DNA of 64,000 nt, taken from contig CM036199.1 in assembly GCA_020631735.1 (NCBI GenBank), positions 17,525,553-17,589,552 on the forward strand. Direction: 5' to 3'. Below, one piece after another: positions 11,486-22,065 of the stretch (position 1 is the first letter of the stretch; every line of letters starts with the position of its first letter). Source of the stretch: Saccharum officinarum. Its lineage: Eukaryota > Streptophyta > Magnoliopsida > Poales > Poaceae. The notes beneath the pieces are model-generated. The model did not search any database and was not told the DNA's origin. It saw only the letters and a program-made list of their open reading frames with translations. Position numbers and translations under genes: made by a program.

Positions 11486-12603
11486 TGTAACACCCTCTCG
11501 GTGTTACCATTTAAACAACTTGCTAAATCATGTCATGAGCATCATATTTATGTGTTAATGCATGTGATGACATATAAAAATAAATTTCTTCTCACCAAAA
11601 ATTATTAATACCAATGATGCATACAAAATATTCAATAACTCGTGTTATATTAAATAGGGTTGAAAACCAATTTTATTGAGCAAAAATACTGGAGAACATA
11701 TATGTGATGTTTAAATAAAGTTTAAAGTGCAAACTTTATATTTGATAATGCAACTTTTGGTCTAGCTAAATAATGTTACTAGCTAGCATTTCTAATAGCT
11801 TGAAGATTGGGTTTGAAAACAAATTTAGCAAAGACTAAGAACATTTCCCAAGTCTGAAAAACAGAATGGCAAGGCTGTGTTTGGGAATTTATTCTAGGAA
11901 ATTTAGTTGGAAAATGGTGTCACATGTGAGATCTTTTTGATAGCCTAATGTCTCCTCTACAACGCAGTAGAGGTGGTTTAGTCTCAACTGGCATAGATTA
12001 GTTGTTACACATGCTTTAAAATTCGTGCACGTCACCTGTTCGGTCTGTGTGCGTGGTCACCGTGTGCCTGTGCTCGTCGTGGTTGGGCCGGTCGAGCCAC
12101 GCACGCATGTGGCCGCACACGGGTGGGGCTAGGTCATCCCTAGCTTGGCCACAGTTGGCCTGCGGCCTAGCCGCCTCTGGCCTCTGCCACGCGGAGCCGC
12201 TGTTGCTCGCTCATCGCGTCGAGCGGCCACCGCTGGCCCGCTACCGCCCGCCATGCCTGCCCTCCCCGGCACTCGCGCGGCCGCCCCATCGCGTCACTGC
12301 TCCACCCAGCGGTCACACCACTGCGCTACTGCTGCCACTGTGCAACTCACGCACCTGCACTACTGCCGCATCACGTCCCGTCTCCAAGCACGTGGCTTGC
12401 CCCGGGCTGTCTCGCGTCGTCGCCTCGCCATTAACGTGCGCTGCGGGCGTGCATGCCACGCTACCCCACCGACTACATGCGCGCACGTATGTCCTGGCCG
12501 AGTTGTCTCGTAGCACGTGGGTCCCGTTCGTGGCAGTCTGCCGTGTCTCGCCAAGGCAGCGACGAGCCCGAGCTCTGCCTTCCTGTTCTTCAGTGGCGCC
12601 TGC
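11486..12603 (+). mobile_element. 5' part of an LTR, truncated at the assembly gap
   Basis: The sequence TGTAACACCCTCTCGGTGTTACC begins at 11486 and resembles the starts of two other LTRs in the window (44164 on the plus strand and 22065 on the minus strand). An AT-rich part is followed by a GC-rich part after about 12030, the same order as in the 44-kb solo LTR. The right end is not visible because of the run of N. Confidence 0.45.
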
Positions 12604-12703
12604 NNNNNNNNNNNNNNNNNNNNNNNNNNNNNNNNNNNNNNNNNNNNNNNNNNNNNNNNNNNNNNNNNNNNNNNNNNNNNNNNNNNNNNNNNNNNNNNNN
12701 NNN
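12604..12703. other. assembly gap (100 N)
   Basis: Exactly 100 unknown bases, probably a placeholder of arbitrary length joining two contigs. Different repeat families lie on either side, so the true gap may hold most of a retrotransposon. Confidence 0.98.
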
Positions 12704-13139
12704 ATCAGGCTATGCATTTACTCTCGCAGGAGGAGCTTATATCGTGGAAAAGCTCCAAGTAAACCGTCACTGCATTGTCCATGATGTATGCTGAGTTTGT
12801 AGCATGTTATGAGGCCACGGACAGGTGAACTGGCTGAAGAAATTTATGCCCGGGTTGAAAGTGGTCGACACATTCATAAGCCACTCAAGTTGTACTGCGA
12901 CCAATGAGCCAGCGGTATGTTATGCTCACAACAATAAGTTAAGTGGTGCTGTCAAACACATTGACATAAAGTTTTATGTTGTGAAAGATAAAAGTCCGGA
13001 ATTATTCTATTAGTCTTGAGCATATAAGTACAAAGAAAATGCTTGCGGATCTGCTTACAAAAAGGCATACCGCCCAATGTGTTCAGAGAACACTTAGTCG
13101 GCATGAGTTTATGGGAAAGCCTATGATTCCTGAACAATA
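12704..13139 (+). pseudogene. Ty1/copia polyprotein remnant, RNase H end
   Basis: Broken frames read SGYAFTLAGGA, MYAEFVACYEATGQVNWLKK, NEPAVCYAHNNKLS, AVKHIDIKFYVVKDK and KMLADLLTK in order. These are the hallmark segments of the RNase H domain at the C-terminus of copia-type polyproteins, ending at a stop near 13140. At least three frame changes and internal stops show it is dead. Everything upstream (gag, protease, integrase, RT) falls in or beyond the gap. Confidence 0.85.
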
Positions 13140-13295
13140 AGGGTCTAGTTGAGAATCTGTTTCAAAACAGAGAGGTGTATTGTAGCTGTTAATTTGATGG
13201 TATTAACCGTTATGATGAGGCACCCTCTATGCGCTAATCTGTGATAGAATGGGAAAAGAGATAAGTATTTTAAGTTTAAGTCATAAAGTGAGATC

Positions 13296-13754
13296 AAGGG
13301 GGGAGAATGTTAGATTAATCTCCACCCGGCTCGGTCCAACGACCGAGCCGGACCCTGACTCGCGCCCTAATCAGGGGCACCTAGTCACACACATAACTCG
13401 TGGGCCCAGTCGTGCAGCGCTATAAAGAGGAGGTGGGGGCTGGGGGCTCGCGCTATGAGGTTCGTCGCTGCCCATAGTACCTCACCTACAAACCCTAACC
13501 GATCTAGAGGGAGGCTCTGATAGCGACGGGAAGCGCCACCGCCGCCTCTGCACCACGCCTGGCGTCCACACTGCCGTCGGACACCACTGCTACCCCTTCA
13601 CCGACACTGTCGCGATGGTTTCCTCCTCCACCAAGCCCGCCGATGGTCAGTAATACCTCCCTCTCTTATCTTCTCTCTCTTTCTAGTTCATGTTTAAGGA
13701 CGATTTACTTGTTTACCCACTGATTTACAGCTAGTCGATCCGCTAGTTTTAACA
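13296..13754 (+). mobile_element. copia polypurine tract and 3' LTR
   Basis: A purine tract AAGGGGGGAGAA (from 13296) is directly followed by TGTTAG at 13308. The LTR runs to TAACA at 13754, so its ends are TGTTA and TAACA. A TATA-like TATAAAGAGG near 13421 lies inside. The order RNase H, then purine tract, then LTR fits a copia 3' end. No target duplication can be checked because the 5' LTR is missing. Confidence 0.65.
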
Positions 13755-13815
13755 AATGACTCTTGTAATTTCGTTGCCTTGGTAATGAAATTTGGTTTTA
13801 CCGGTGTGGAAAAAA

Positions 13816-14120
13816 AGGTAGAGGATAGTGTTCTAGCCTTTTGCATCAATGTATACACTCCAACAGGCAACATATGACCAAGCTAAAATGTAAAGCAGTT
13901 CAACATATAATCGTCAGTCGTGTTGCAGTCTGCACAAGCTGAAGCCGTAGTAGTTTTTCCTTTGTCACCCTCACCATTCGTCTTCAGACTTTCAGAGAAC
14001 CAGTCAGTATTTGCTGAAGGTGCTGACGTGAGGGTTGGTGACGGCAAGAAGACTCAGAAAAAGGTCCACGGTGGACAAAAACTAGTAGCAAGTGGCAAGT
14101 CTTCCGTCACAAAAGAATGC
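13816..14120 (+). repeat. HIPP-upstream duplicated segment, copy 1
   Basis: Bases 13816-13964 match 17808-17960 almost base for base (shared phrases TAGTGTTCTAGCCTTTTGCA and CAACATATGACCAAGC). A more diverged third copy lies at about 22550-22900 (CAGCATATGAGCAAGC; later GACAAGAAGAGTCAG against GGCAAGAAGACTCAG). Copy 1 sits upstream of the HIPP pseudogene and copy 3 upstream of the 23.4-kb HIPP gene, so the segment looks like part of an ancestral promoter-plus-gene unit. Confidence 0.7.
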
Positions 14121-14499
14121 AGTGCTTGACAAGTAAATGAAACTAGAGATGTCACCTCTGAAAATGACGCACGCACCAGCGTCTTTCTATATGTTTTATC
14201 ATGTGCAAGTACCTGTACCATAGATGCATCAGGTGGTAATAATGCAATTAGAATGGATTACTTCTAAATGAACATTTATCGTAGTGAGACCGATCAATTG
14301 ACTCGTGCGTTTTACATCGATCGCAATCTTAAAATTACGCATCTTTATGCTCGTTCAGACTCTGTAGATACTGGACATCGGTGTTATCCACTAAAATGAA
14401 GATGTTTATCAGCTTTGCAAAACCGATCCACACCAACAGAGAGACGCACGTCATGACTCATGAGCCAACTGCTTGCAGAAAGCAGAGTATGCTTGCGCC

Positions 14500-14620
14500 C
14501 TGTTCTTCAGCGGTACTTTTTAGTGAACGAACAATATTTTTCTCTCACAACAAATCAGCATAAGCCAAATTTCAACGAAACGAACAGGGAGCATAAGCCA
14601 AATTTCAGCGAAACAAACAG
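14500..14620. mobile_element. short MITE with CCCTGTTC ends and a duplicated end
   Basis: The left end GCCCTGTTCTTCAGCGG pairs with the right end CAACGAAACGAACAGGG. The right end is repeated once more (AGCATAAGCCAAATTTCAGCG and AAACAAACAGGG). The family is common in grasses, with interior phrase TTCTCTCACAACAAATCAGC; relatives lie near 51.9 and 55.2 kb. Confidence 0.55.
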
Positions 14621-14674
14621 GGATCATCCTGTGAAGCTCCGCGAAAATGGCAACGGGAAGACGAAGGTTACCCT

Positions 14675-15063
14675 TCCGAAGCTTGCCTAGCCATATTAGA
14701 GACAGACAAGAACTCGGTGGCGATCACCGGGGAAGCCAAGGACCGGCTGGAGGTGGTAGGAGAAAGCATCGACATCGCCTGCCTGATCAATCGCTTGCGC
14801 AAGAAGGTCTGCCGCGACGACATCGTTGTGGTGGAGGAAGTCAAGGACAAGAAGGAGGAGGAGAAGAAGAAAAGGAAGAAGAAGCAAAGAAGAAGAAGAA
14901 GGCCGAAGAAGATAAGGAGGAGGCGGAAGAAGAGAAGAAGGAAGAAGAGCTCAAGAAGCCCTGAACGGCGTGCCCGCCGCCGTGCTCTTGTGGTTAATAC
15001 CTGGGGCCGCCGCCGACGTTTCTATGCGAGGAACAACAGCCAGAAGGCTGCCACATCATGTGA
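14675..15063 (+). pseudogene. HIPP pseudogene (copy A of the array)
   Basis: The frame starting before 14717 reads VAITGEAKDRLEVVGES, then LINRLRKKVCRDD, aligned with AITGDAREKLEVVGDG and LVSCLRRKVGHAE of the 23.4-kb copy. It is the second half of an HMA fold. Within the purine-rich linker (about 14855-14885) the frame slips by one base, and the downstream frame carries the usual Lys/Glu linker. That frame then meets TGA at 14962-14964 and a TAA before resuming as FLCEEQQPEGCHIM and a stop at 15061-15063. The CHIM end is a vestigial CaaX box. No exon 1 or MxCxxC segment is found upstream, where MITE sequence lies instead. One frameshift, two premature stops and a missing 5' half make this a clear pseudogene. 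Confidence 0.8.
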
Positions 15064-15189
15064 AGCTACGTACTACTACTCAAGATGGATTTTGCCCGGC
15101 GTATATATGCTTAATATGTTTGTGAGGATTTTGGTTCTGAACTTTTGCCACACCGGCTAGCTTCTCTCCGTGAATCGTGCTATGCGCAT

Positions 15190-15600
15190 GTGCACAAACG
15201 TGGTTAAATTTTTGGATTTACTATGAGTTGGCGATGCGATGCCGTGCTTAAATTCGCACTCTAGAGCAGTAGTTGTAAGTTGCATTTGCAACCCCTTCGT
15301 TGGTGTTTTCTTTTCTCTCTTTTGTTTCGCTGGTCGGCCGGCGTGCCACATTAGTTTTAGTCGCAGCTTAAATGGTTCAGCTAGTCGTCATAGTCGCGTT
15401 TTCAGTAGCCAAGTTGTAAACTTTGTAACAGTTGTTTTTCTTATTTTTCTCGTCTAATAAAATTACGGCAAATCTCTTGCCGCCTTTCTAAAAAAAAAAT
15501 CGCACACTAATCCAACTTGATATGATTTGTTTTTCGTGAATTTTTGGAGCAGCCCTATGCTCATCCTGCTTCCTGTGCTGTTTCGGAAACGTCAGATTCT
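15190..15600 (+). repeat. dispersed repeat interrupted by a poly(A) insertion
   Basis: Inverted partner of 5571-5760. The two halves, ending TTAAATTCGCACTCT at 15262 and resuming ACTAATCCAACTTGAT after 15500, are contiguous in the 5.6-kb copy. Confidence 0.6.
15263..15499 (+). mobile_element. short poly(A)-tailed retroinsertion (5'-truncated LINE or SINE-like)
   Basis: The 237-bp insert ends in a run of ten A. It is flanked by TCGCACTCT (15254-15262) and TCGCACACT (15500-15508), a target duplication with one mismatch. The uninterrupted copy at 5.6 kb supplies the empty site. The sequence before the tail (AATCTCTTGCCGCCTTTCT) resembles the end of a grass LINE 3' UTR; no ORF is present. Confidence 0.6.
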
Positions 15601-15639
15601 GGTAATCTATAAGAGCCGAGTGGCATCAATTTTTAGTTC

Positions 15640-16607
15640 AGCTCGTTTTGCTGTCTCTGACTGAATTTTCGTGTACGTGTTAGTTTATCTTGTTGCTTCC
15701 AGCTCCTTATTGGAGTTCAGGATTGATTTTAATCATTGAGCAGCTCTTGCCTTGTTTCAGTTCTGCTTGCAGGTGGTCAAACAAAATCAGATCAAGCACA
15801 TATTTCAGCAAGGTTTCAGTTGTCACTTCTCTTAATCTTTGTGTTCTTTGTTACTGTGTCGACAAATACTCTCTCCTAGCTCTATCTAATTTCTTTGTGG
15901 ATTGGTTCCTGCATGGATGGTGTACCCATAGGAGTGAAGGACAGTCTAGGTTAGGTTTCATAAGAGTGAAAGTGAGAAAGATAAGGCAAGAGACCTGTGA
16001 AATTCATCGAAGGAGTGAAAGCAAAGGTGGGGTTGAGAGACCAAAGGAAGAGGACCGCGTAGGAGTGATGGCCGGGCTCATTGAGGTACTTGAACAACAG
16101 AGCACGGTGTCTTGTCGTCTGTCCACTATCTCTTCCTTTGGCATTGAAGTACTTAAGCAACAGAGCACTGGCCACTGTGTGTCGGTCCACTGTCTTCTTC
16201 AAGTATAACTCACGCGTGTACTAGTTTTTTTTTTTTGAGTGGGGAAAGACTGCTCGTTGACTCTGCGTGTTCACATTCGCACCGTACCACCCTGATTGCC
16301 AACGATACCAACGCTAGCTGTATTTCCTTTTAAAAATCTGCGTTGCCGCGACCGCGGCTTTGGATTGGAGGAGCTCAGAGCTCCGGGCAGAGGAGTCCAG
16401 CGAGGCAGCGAGCGCGTCACCCAAAACCAACTGCCTTTGTCTCTGGTCTCTCGTCAAGTCAATGTATACTATGTTTTTTTTCAAAAAAAAGGAAGACGCC
16501 GTCCCTTTCGATGAGGAACGAACGGACCCGTCTCTGACTCGCTAGCTCTGATGACTGATGGCAACATACGCGTACAGTAATGCTCCTAAGTCGGTCGTCG
16601 TCGTCGT
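15640..16607. other. spacer with an unsupported open frame
   Basis: An open frame of 172 codons (15690-16208) has no recognised domain. Near 16080-16190 it contains two degenerate copies of a short segment (ATTGARGTACTTRARCAACAGAGCAC), which points to a repeat rather than a gene. Nothing else is recognised. Confidence 0.4.
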
Positions 16608-16755
16608 GTACTCGTGTGCTTACTCGTGTACTCGTGTGCTTGCTTACTCGTGTACTCGCGTACAGTAATACTTGGGAAGCCCGAGGTCGGTCTCTCTTTA
16701 ATTTTTATTTTCGTGCTTGCTGGTCGGTCTCTCTTTAATTTTTATTTTTCAAAAT
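16608..16755. repeat. short tandem repeats
   Basis: Two tandem arrays lie side by side: variants of TACTCGTGTACTCGTGTGCT (about 16608-16668), then two copies of GGTCGGTCTCTCTTTAATTT-TTATTTT about 38 bp apart (from 16685 and 16723). Confidence 0.7.
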
Positions 16756-16889
16756 TTTTTAGACAATAGGTTCCACCGGATTTTATTCGAATTGGACACC
16801 GAAATTCTGGCTGATCCCTAAAGAAAGTCTTTATTGTCCATGTTCTGGAGGTAATTAAACCCTGAAGATTTGATCAGTGGAGCAGCTAA

Positions 16890-17225
16890 GTCTCAAAATC
16901 ACCTTTTAAAATCCACAAAGAGAGATCTGGCATAAGGAAAAACGAAATGAAGAAATCTGGGGTGCTAGAAATAACAAGATCTTCAAAGGAATTGGCCAAA
17001 CATTCAAGACAGTAAGGATGCCTTCAACAAGGAAATGGCCTTAACTTCGTTAAGAGTCAAAGAAAGTTGCTCAGAAAATTTCAATCTATGGATCCAAAAC
17101 TGGTTGTAATCTTGAAAAAGGATAGCATTTTTTCCTTACTTTTTTTATATCCTAATTCGTTTCTTCAGTTCTAGCTCTTCCTCTTTTTGTACTGCTACTT
17201 GCAGCTTTATTTATTTAAAAAATGA
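16890..17225 (+). mobile_element. 3' end of a 5'-truncated LINE
   Basis: Broken frames resemble the tail after the zinc-binding domain of plant L1 reverse transcriptases: EIWGARNNKIFKGIG, then EMALTSLRVK-like and NLWIQNWL before a stop near 17107. A T-rich 3' UTR and an A-rich end (TTATTTATTTAAAAAATGAAG) follow. The phrase TTCTGGAGGTAA, about 7 bases on CCTGAAGATTTGAT, just upstream recurs near 17660. Confidence 0.55.
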
Positions 17226-17334
17226 AGAAATCCATACACCCAGCATAGTTCATAGGAGTACAGTGCGCATGAGTGTGTTTCGTAAAAGGAAACACATCGT
17301 TCATCCTTCTTTTCATCTTTTTTCCCCACCAAAC

Positions 17335-17616
17335 TCATTCCTTTTTCATTTCCGTCAAATACATAATATCGCAGTTCAAATTCTTCAGGAAATGAAACAT
17401 TTTCTGCACTTCATATGGGTCTTCAGGCTTAACCAATTTTTCCAACAAAATGTTACTAGAAACAACCAAATATGCCCATCTATCTGTTGGTCTTATACCA
17501 ACCTTCGCAAATTGAAACAGTTCTGTTTTGGCCTGATCAGTATTGGTTTTCAGAACCAGACACTCAGCCATTAATTGTATTCGCAGACAGTCACCAACTG
17601 TACCCCGGATTTTCAA
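17335..17616 (-). CDS. unidentified open frame, 93 codons, doubtful
   Basis: The minus-strand frame encodes a protein with mixed, protein-like composition, including RIQLMAECLVLKTNTDQAK and KPEDPYEVQKMFHFLKNLN. I do not recognise the family. It may be an exon fragment captured by a transposon or part of a decayed gene. There is no clear start context, splice partner or neighbour that suggests a role. The codon content is less repetitive than surrounding chance frames, which is the only reason to list it. Confidence 0.2.
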   Translation of the reverse strand: MKIRGTVGDCLRIQLMAECLVLKTNTDQAKTELFQFAKVGIRPTDRWAYLVVSSNILLEKLVKPEDPYEVQKMFHFLKNLNCDIMYLTEMKKE

Positions 17617-17807
17617 CGATATTCTGGTAGGTTAGCTAAAGGAACTTGTCTGTATTCTGGAGGTAAATCCTGAAGATTTGATGAATGGACCGGTTAGCTA
17701 AAGAAACATAATTCATCCATAATTATCCCCCTTTCTCGCTCTGTACACAAACCAATTTCTATCTCTGTACAGAACAGATGTCATTAGGCAATATATAACG
17801 ACTCTTT

Positions 17808-17960
17808 AGGTAGAGGATAGTGTTCTAGCCTTTTGCATCAATGTATACACTCCACCAGGCAACATATGACCAAGCTAAAATGTAAAGCAGTTCAATATAT
17901 AATCGTCAGTCGTGTTGCAGTCTGCACAAACTGAAGCCGTCTAGGAGTAGTTTTCCTTTG
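17808..17960 (+). repeat. HIPP-upstream duplicated segment, copy 2 (orphan)
   Basis: Nearly identical to 13816-13964. Its continuation is cut off exactly where the poly(T) of the minus-strand LINE begins, and no HIPP gene follows before the next copy at 22.5 kb. This is evidence of a lost or disrupted array unit. Confidence 0.75.
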
Positions 17961-18118
17961 TTTTTTTTTTGAAAACTTAGCAGGAGCTCTGCCTCTCAAT
18001 TAAGAAAAGATAGAGGTTTATGTACACAAAGCCCGGAGGCCTAAAACACCCAGAGGGCATAGCCAAGGTACAGAAGAAGAACGATCTCCTCTCCCCTTAC
18101 GGAAAAAACAGAGGGGGG

Positions 18119-18532
18119 CTAAGTTATGCTGCTAAAGACCCGTGAGCGAAGATCAATGTCTTCTTTGGTTTTGGAGGCCACCTGTCTTGCGTCCATGGCA
18201 GTGTTTTGAAAAATCCTTCTGTTTCTTTCTTTCCAAATGTTCCACATCGTGTAAATCACCACTCCGTTGAAGTGTCGTCGTCGTTGCCTTGGGATTGTGG
18301 CAGCCGCTTCCTCCCAACAAGCACGAATTTGTGTTGGCTGGACCTGTGGCTGGATTAGTTGTACATCAAAATGTTCCCAGGTCAGCACAAGGTTCCAAAT
18401 CTCTTTGGCTAGAGGGCACAACAGGCACAGGTGAAGGCCTGATTCTAGTGGTCCGTTGCACATGGCGCAGTGGTCTTGGTGTGGCCAGTTCCTTAGCTGC
18501 AAGTTGTCAGCTGTGAGGATTTTGTTTTGCAC
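18119..18532 (-). pseudogene. LINE zinc-binding (zf-RVT) segment
   Basis: The 137-codon frame carries the cysteine and histidine pattern CAMCNGPLESGLHLCLLC followed by AKEIWN, typical of the domain C-terminal to plant LINE reverse transcriptases. It is the 3' part of the LINE ORF2 above, in a separate frame. Confidence 0.75.
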
Positions 18533-18881
18533 AAGGATCCAGGTGAAGAATTTACATTTGTTCTCGGTATGTACTTTCCATATAAGGTCTGGCTGGAATC
18601 TTCTGTAGCATCCTTGGAATTGTATGCGGTATGCCGAGCGGGTGGAGTATATGCCATCAGGCGTCCACTTCCAGGTAATAGAGTCTTGTACTCCTGGCTG
18701 TAGCTGGATGTTTTGTATTCTGATCCATAAGGATATGAATTCCTCTAGGTGTGTGGCCGTTGTGATCTTGCCCCTGAGAGATCGAATCCAGCCGTCGTTT
18801 TGGAGCTCTGTTGGACCGATCTATTCTTTCTTCTTACTAGCTCAAAGAGTTGCGGTGCAAGGTTCCTGGGAGCCTCTCCCT

Positions 18882-19913
18882 CTAGCTAGCTATGGTGCCA
18901 AAATTGCGCTTTTGTGCCGTTTCTGACTGTGACAATGGTTGATGCATTGAACAACAATCTGTCAGTGGGTTTGCAAGGCAACTCAGAGCCAGCCCACGGC
19001 TTGGAGGGATCCACCCAATCCTGCCACAACCAACGTAACCGAAGTGCTCTACCAAACTTGTCCAGGTCGGCACCCCGAGACCACCAAGTTCCTTAGGTTT
19101 GGACACAGTTGGCCAATTGACGAGGCAATGTCCTCCGTTCGTGTTTTCTTCCCCCTTCCATAGAAAAGACCTACGAATTTTGTCAATCTGTTTCCTAGCC
19201 CAGGCAGCTAGTCGGAAGACGGTCAGGTGGTATGTAGGCATAGATGAGAGGACCGAAGTGACCAACGTTAGCCGCCCTGCCTTGTTTAGTAGCTTGCCCT
19301 TCCAGCCGGGTAATCTTCGGCCAATCCGTTCAATTAGAGGCTGCATGTGCACTTTTTGGAGTGGCCTTGTGTGCAATTGCAGACCTAGGTAGCGGCAAGG
19401 GAAAGATCCTCTGGTCCCCGAGAAAGCCGAGAGTACATGGTCCAGGTCAATCTCCTCGCATCTGATCGGGTGGACGGAACTTTTATCCATGTTTATGCTA
19501 AGGCCCGACACCTTGCTGAAGGTGTCCAGAATGGATTTGACGGCTTCAATGTCTTCCTTTTTGGGGCTTATGAAGATCGCCGCATCATCGACGTACATGG
19601 ACGTCCTCCATTTTGCTGTGGCAAGAGGCAGTTGCGTAAGGACATTGCGGCCAGTAGCTAGGTTGAGCAGTCGCTGCAATAGGTCCATAGCTAGGATGAA
19701 AAGCATGGGCGAGAGTGGGTCGCCTTGGTGCACTCCTCTAGCATGGTGGAATTTTGGCCCCGGCACGCCATTTAGCATCGCTCTAGAGGTGGCTGTGCGA
19801 AACAAGATAGATACCCATTCACGCCAACGAGGTCCGAAACCGAGAGCCTGCAGTACCTCTAACAAGTAGCTCCAATTAACGGTGTCAAACGCTTTCTGAA
19901 TGTCCAGTTTCAT
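18882..19913 (-). pseudogene. LINE reverse transcriptase, palm and thumb segment
   Basis: A 343-codon frame begins MKLDIQKAFDTVNW and includes GVHQGDPLSPMLF, the YVDD catalytic motif, the KYLGL-like CRYLGLQLH and SSMPTYHLTVF. It belongs to ORF2 of the same element and is out of frame with the fingers segment (19998-21338). Confidence 0.85.
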
Positions 19914-19997
19914 GAATAGTGCTGGAGTCTTTGACTTGTGCAGGCTTCTAACAGTGTTCTGGACATAGAGGAAATTATCGTGTATGCTTCTTTTTTT

Positions 19998-21338
19998 TTA
20001 TGAAAGCACTTTGGCATTTTGAAACCAGAGAATCCAGTAGCGGCGCACAAGCCTGTTGGCAAGCAGCTTGGAGAAGAGCTTGGCGATGCTATGGATTAGG
20101 CTGATTGGCCTATAGTCTGTGACTTGCCTGGCATCTTGCCTCTTTGGAAGGAGGACAATGTTTGCTGAGTTAAGCAGATCAAAACCTTGTGAGTTCATAT
20201 CAAAAAGGGTGTTGATGGCTGCTGCTACATCAACCTTGATGATTTCCCAGCAGGATTTGAAGAAGGCCCCTGTGAAGCCGTCTGGGCCTGGCGCTTTATC
20301 TCCTGGCATGGAATAGATTGTCTCCTTGATTTCCTCTTGGGTGAAGGTTGCTTCCAGCTGAGAGAGGTCGCGGGGATTATAGCCGAGTGCAGACCATAGG
20401 AAGGTGGACAGTCTTGGAACCATAGAGCCAAGGTGCTTCTTGAAGTAGTCGCCAACCACGGTTTCTTTATCTTCGTGTGTGAGTGCAATCCCGTTGTCCT
20501 TATGCAGGCACTGGATATAGTTCTTCCTGGCCCTTGAGCTTGCGCGAATGTGGAAGAGTTTTGTGTTGGCGTCACCACATTTAATGTTGGTGAGGCGGGA
20601 TTTTTGCCTGATTCTGGATTTCTCTACTGCAGCAAGACCCAGACTGCGAGCTTTCAATCGACGTCTCAATTGTAGCTCTTCTTGGGTGAGGGCTCTGTGT
20701 TCTTGTGCAGCCTCAAGCTGTAGTAGGATCTCCTTGACGAGTGCGAGCTGTAGCCTTAAGTCCCCTATTTTTTCTTTTCGCCATCGCTTGATACCCTTCG
20801 CTACCCAGGATAGTTTGACGTGCAGGCGCTTGATAGGTTGGGTAGAAGCCACCGGCTTGTTCCACATATCTTGGACCAGCTCTTGGAACCCATCCATCTT
20901 CGTACAGAAATTTTCAAAACGAAAGCACGAGTTTTGGTGATGCTGCAGCTCTCCTAGCAAGAGGAGTGGAGTGTGGTCCGACATCAGGGACGGTAGCGAA
21001 TGTAGGAAGCATGATGGGAAGAGTAAGTCCCAATCAGCTGTGCAGAGGAGCCTGTCAATCCTAGTGAGTGTCGGACTGTCCTTCTCGTTGCTCCAAGTAA
21101 AGCGACACCCATTCAGATGGATTTCCTTAAGTAGGAGGCTGTCTATAGTTGCTTTGAAGGACCCCATCAAGCGCCTGTTGAGGTTTGTGTTATTTTTATC
21201 TTCTGCTGGATTTATGAGGTTGAAATCCCCAAGTATGAGCCATCTGTCATGATCGGGGCGAGGAATGTTCTTTAGTTCCTGTAAAAATTGCAACTTCGCG
21301 TCATCCCCCTGCGGTCCGTAGACCATGGTGATTGTCAT
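19998..21338 (-). pseudogene. LINE endonuclease C-terminal half and RT fingers segment
   Basis: A 446-codon frame contains ILGDFNLI and SDHTPLLL of the endonuclease, a long helical linker rich in Lys, Arg and Glu, DANTKLFH, and the RT motif GDKAPGPDGF through DYRPISLI. The endonuclease N-terminal portion lies in another frame upstream (21301-21610). Confidence 0.85.
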
Positions 21339-21616
21339 CAGCTCTCATGGAGATTGTTGACGTGATAGCATTGGTGGTGAGTTGGGTATCTGACAAGGTA
21401 AAGTAGTTCTCAGCTACGGCAAGGAGAATTCCTCCTCTGGTTTGGGTGGCCGGCAGGACGGCATAATTGTTCACAAAGTTCTGCCCAAGGGTGCGTGTCA
21501 CTACTGCGTCGTCAACGACCTGTAGCTTTGTTTCTTGTAAGAAAACAATAGTAGAGCCGGTGTCGCGGATCAGCTCGCTAACAGAGTCGCGCCTCGCGCC
21601 ATCATTCAGGTTTTTC

Positions 21617-22065
21617 TAAATTGATTCAAATTCAAAATTTGAAGATGAAAAAGGCATTTTCACAAGTTGTCCCCAAAACAAAAGTTGTTCAAAATTTAAT
21701 TCTCTACAACTTTCATTTAGGGAACTTTTCAAAATTCTAAACAGATTTTGAATTAATGATTTAAAGTCCAATTTTTAAATAAAAACTCATTTTTCTATAA
21801 TATTTTTAAAAGCAAAATTTGGGGAGATTTTGAATACAAAAATTGCTCCAAAAATCATGCTAATTAATTCTAAGTCATTTAAAGTTATAGCCAAACAAGT
21901 TTTACCACTCTTAGCAAGCAAATGCAATAATTTAGGGTTCAAACAAATGTTTTTCACACTTCAATTTAATTTCAACTTATATTGCATATGATGATGAACA
22001 TGTATGTGTTGCTAATGATCATGTTTTGGGATGTTAATACATGCTTAACACCCAGGGGTGTTACA
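21617..22065 (-). mobile_element. LTR fragment, minus orientation
   Basis: Read on the minus strand it starts TGTAACACCCCTGGGTGTTAA and GCATG at 22065, closely like the solo LTR at 44164 (TGTAACACCACTGGGTGTTA). It shares internal phrases such as GAAAGTTGTAGAGAAT. It ends abruptly at the LINE, so the rest of the LTR was deleted or displaced. Confidence 0.6.

Larger units (their letters stand above)
17961..21616 (-). mobile_element. 5'-truncated L1-type LINE (endonuclease, RT, zinc-binding domain)
   Basis: On the minus strand the element runs from about 21616 to a poly(A) seen as a T run at 17961. In order: an apurinic-type endonuclease (LNDGARRDSVSELIRDTG, TRGGILLAV, then MTITMVYGPQGDD, WLILGDFNLI, RIDRLL, LMSDHTPLLL), the RT fingers and palm (GDKAPGPDGFTGAFFK, DYRPISLIHSIAK, MKLDIQKAFDTVNW, GVHQGDPLSPMLF, the catalytic MYVDDAAIF), and a zinc-binding domain with CAMC and H...C residues ending TMWNIWKERNRRIF. 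ORF1 and the endonuclease start are missing, as expected of 5' truncation. Frame breaks near 21330, near 19990 (an A homopolymer) and before 18532 inactivate it. No clear target duplication was found. Confidence 0.9.

Noticed and set aside
12047..12784. 245-codon open frame
   Set aside because: It reads through the run of N and joins LTR sequence to copia sequence; it is not a gene.
15690..16208. 172-codon open frame
   Set aside because: No known domain, and a short internal duplication at its end suggests repeat DNA; no splice or promoter evidence.
19099..20940. Plus-strand frames of 60-130 codons
   Set aside because: They are shadows of the minus-strand LINE ORF2.
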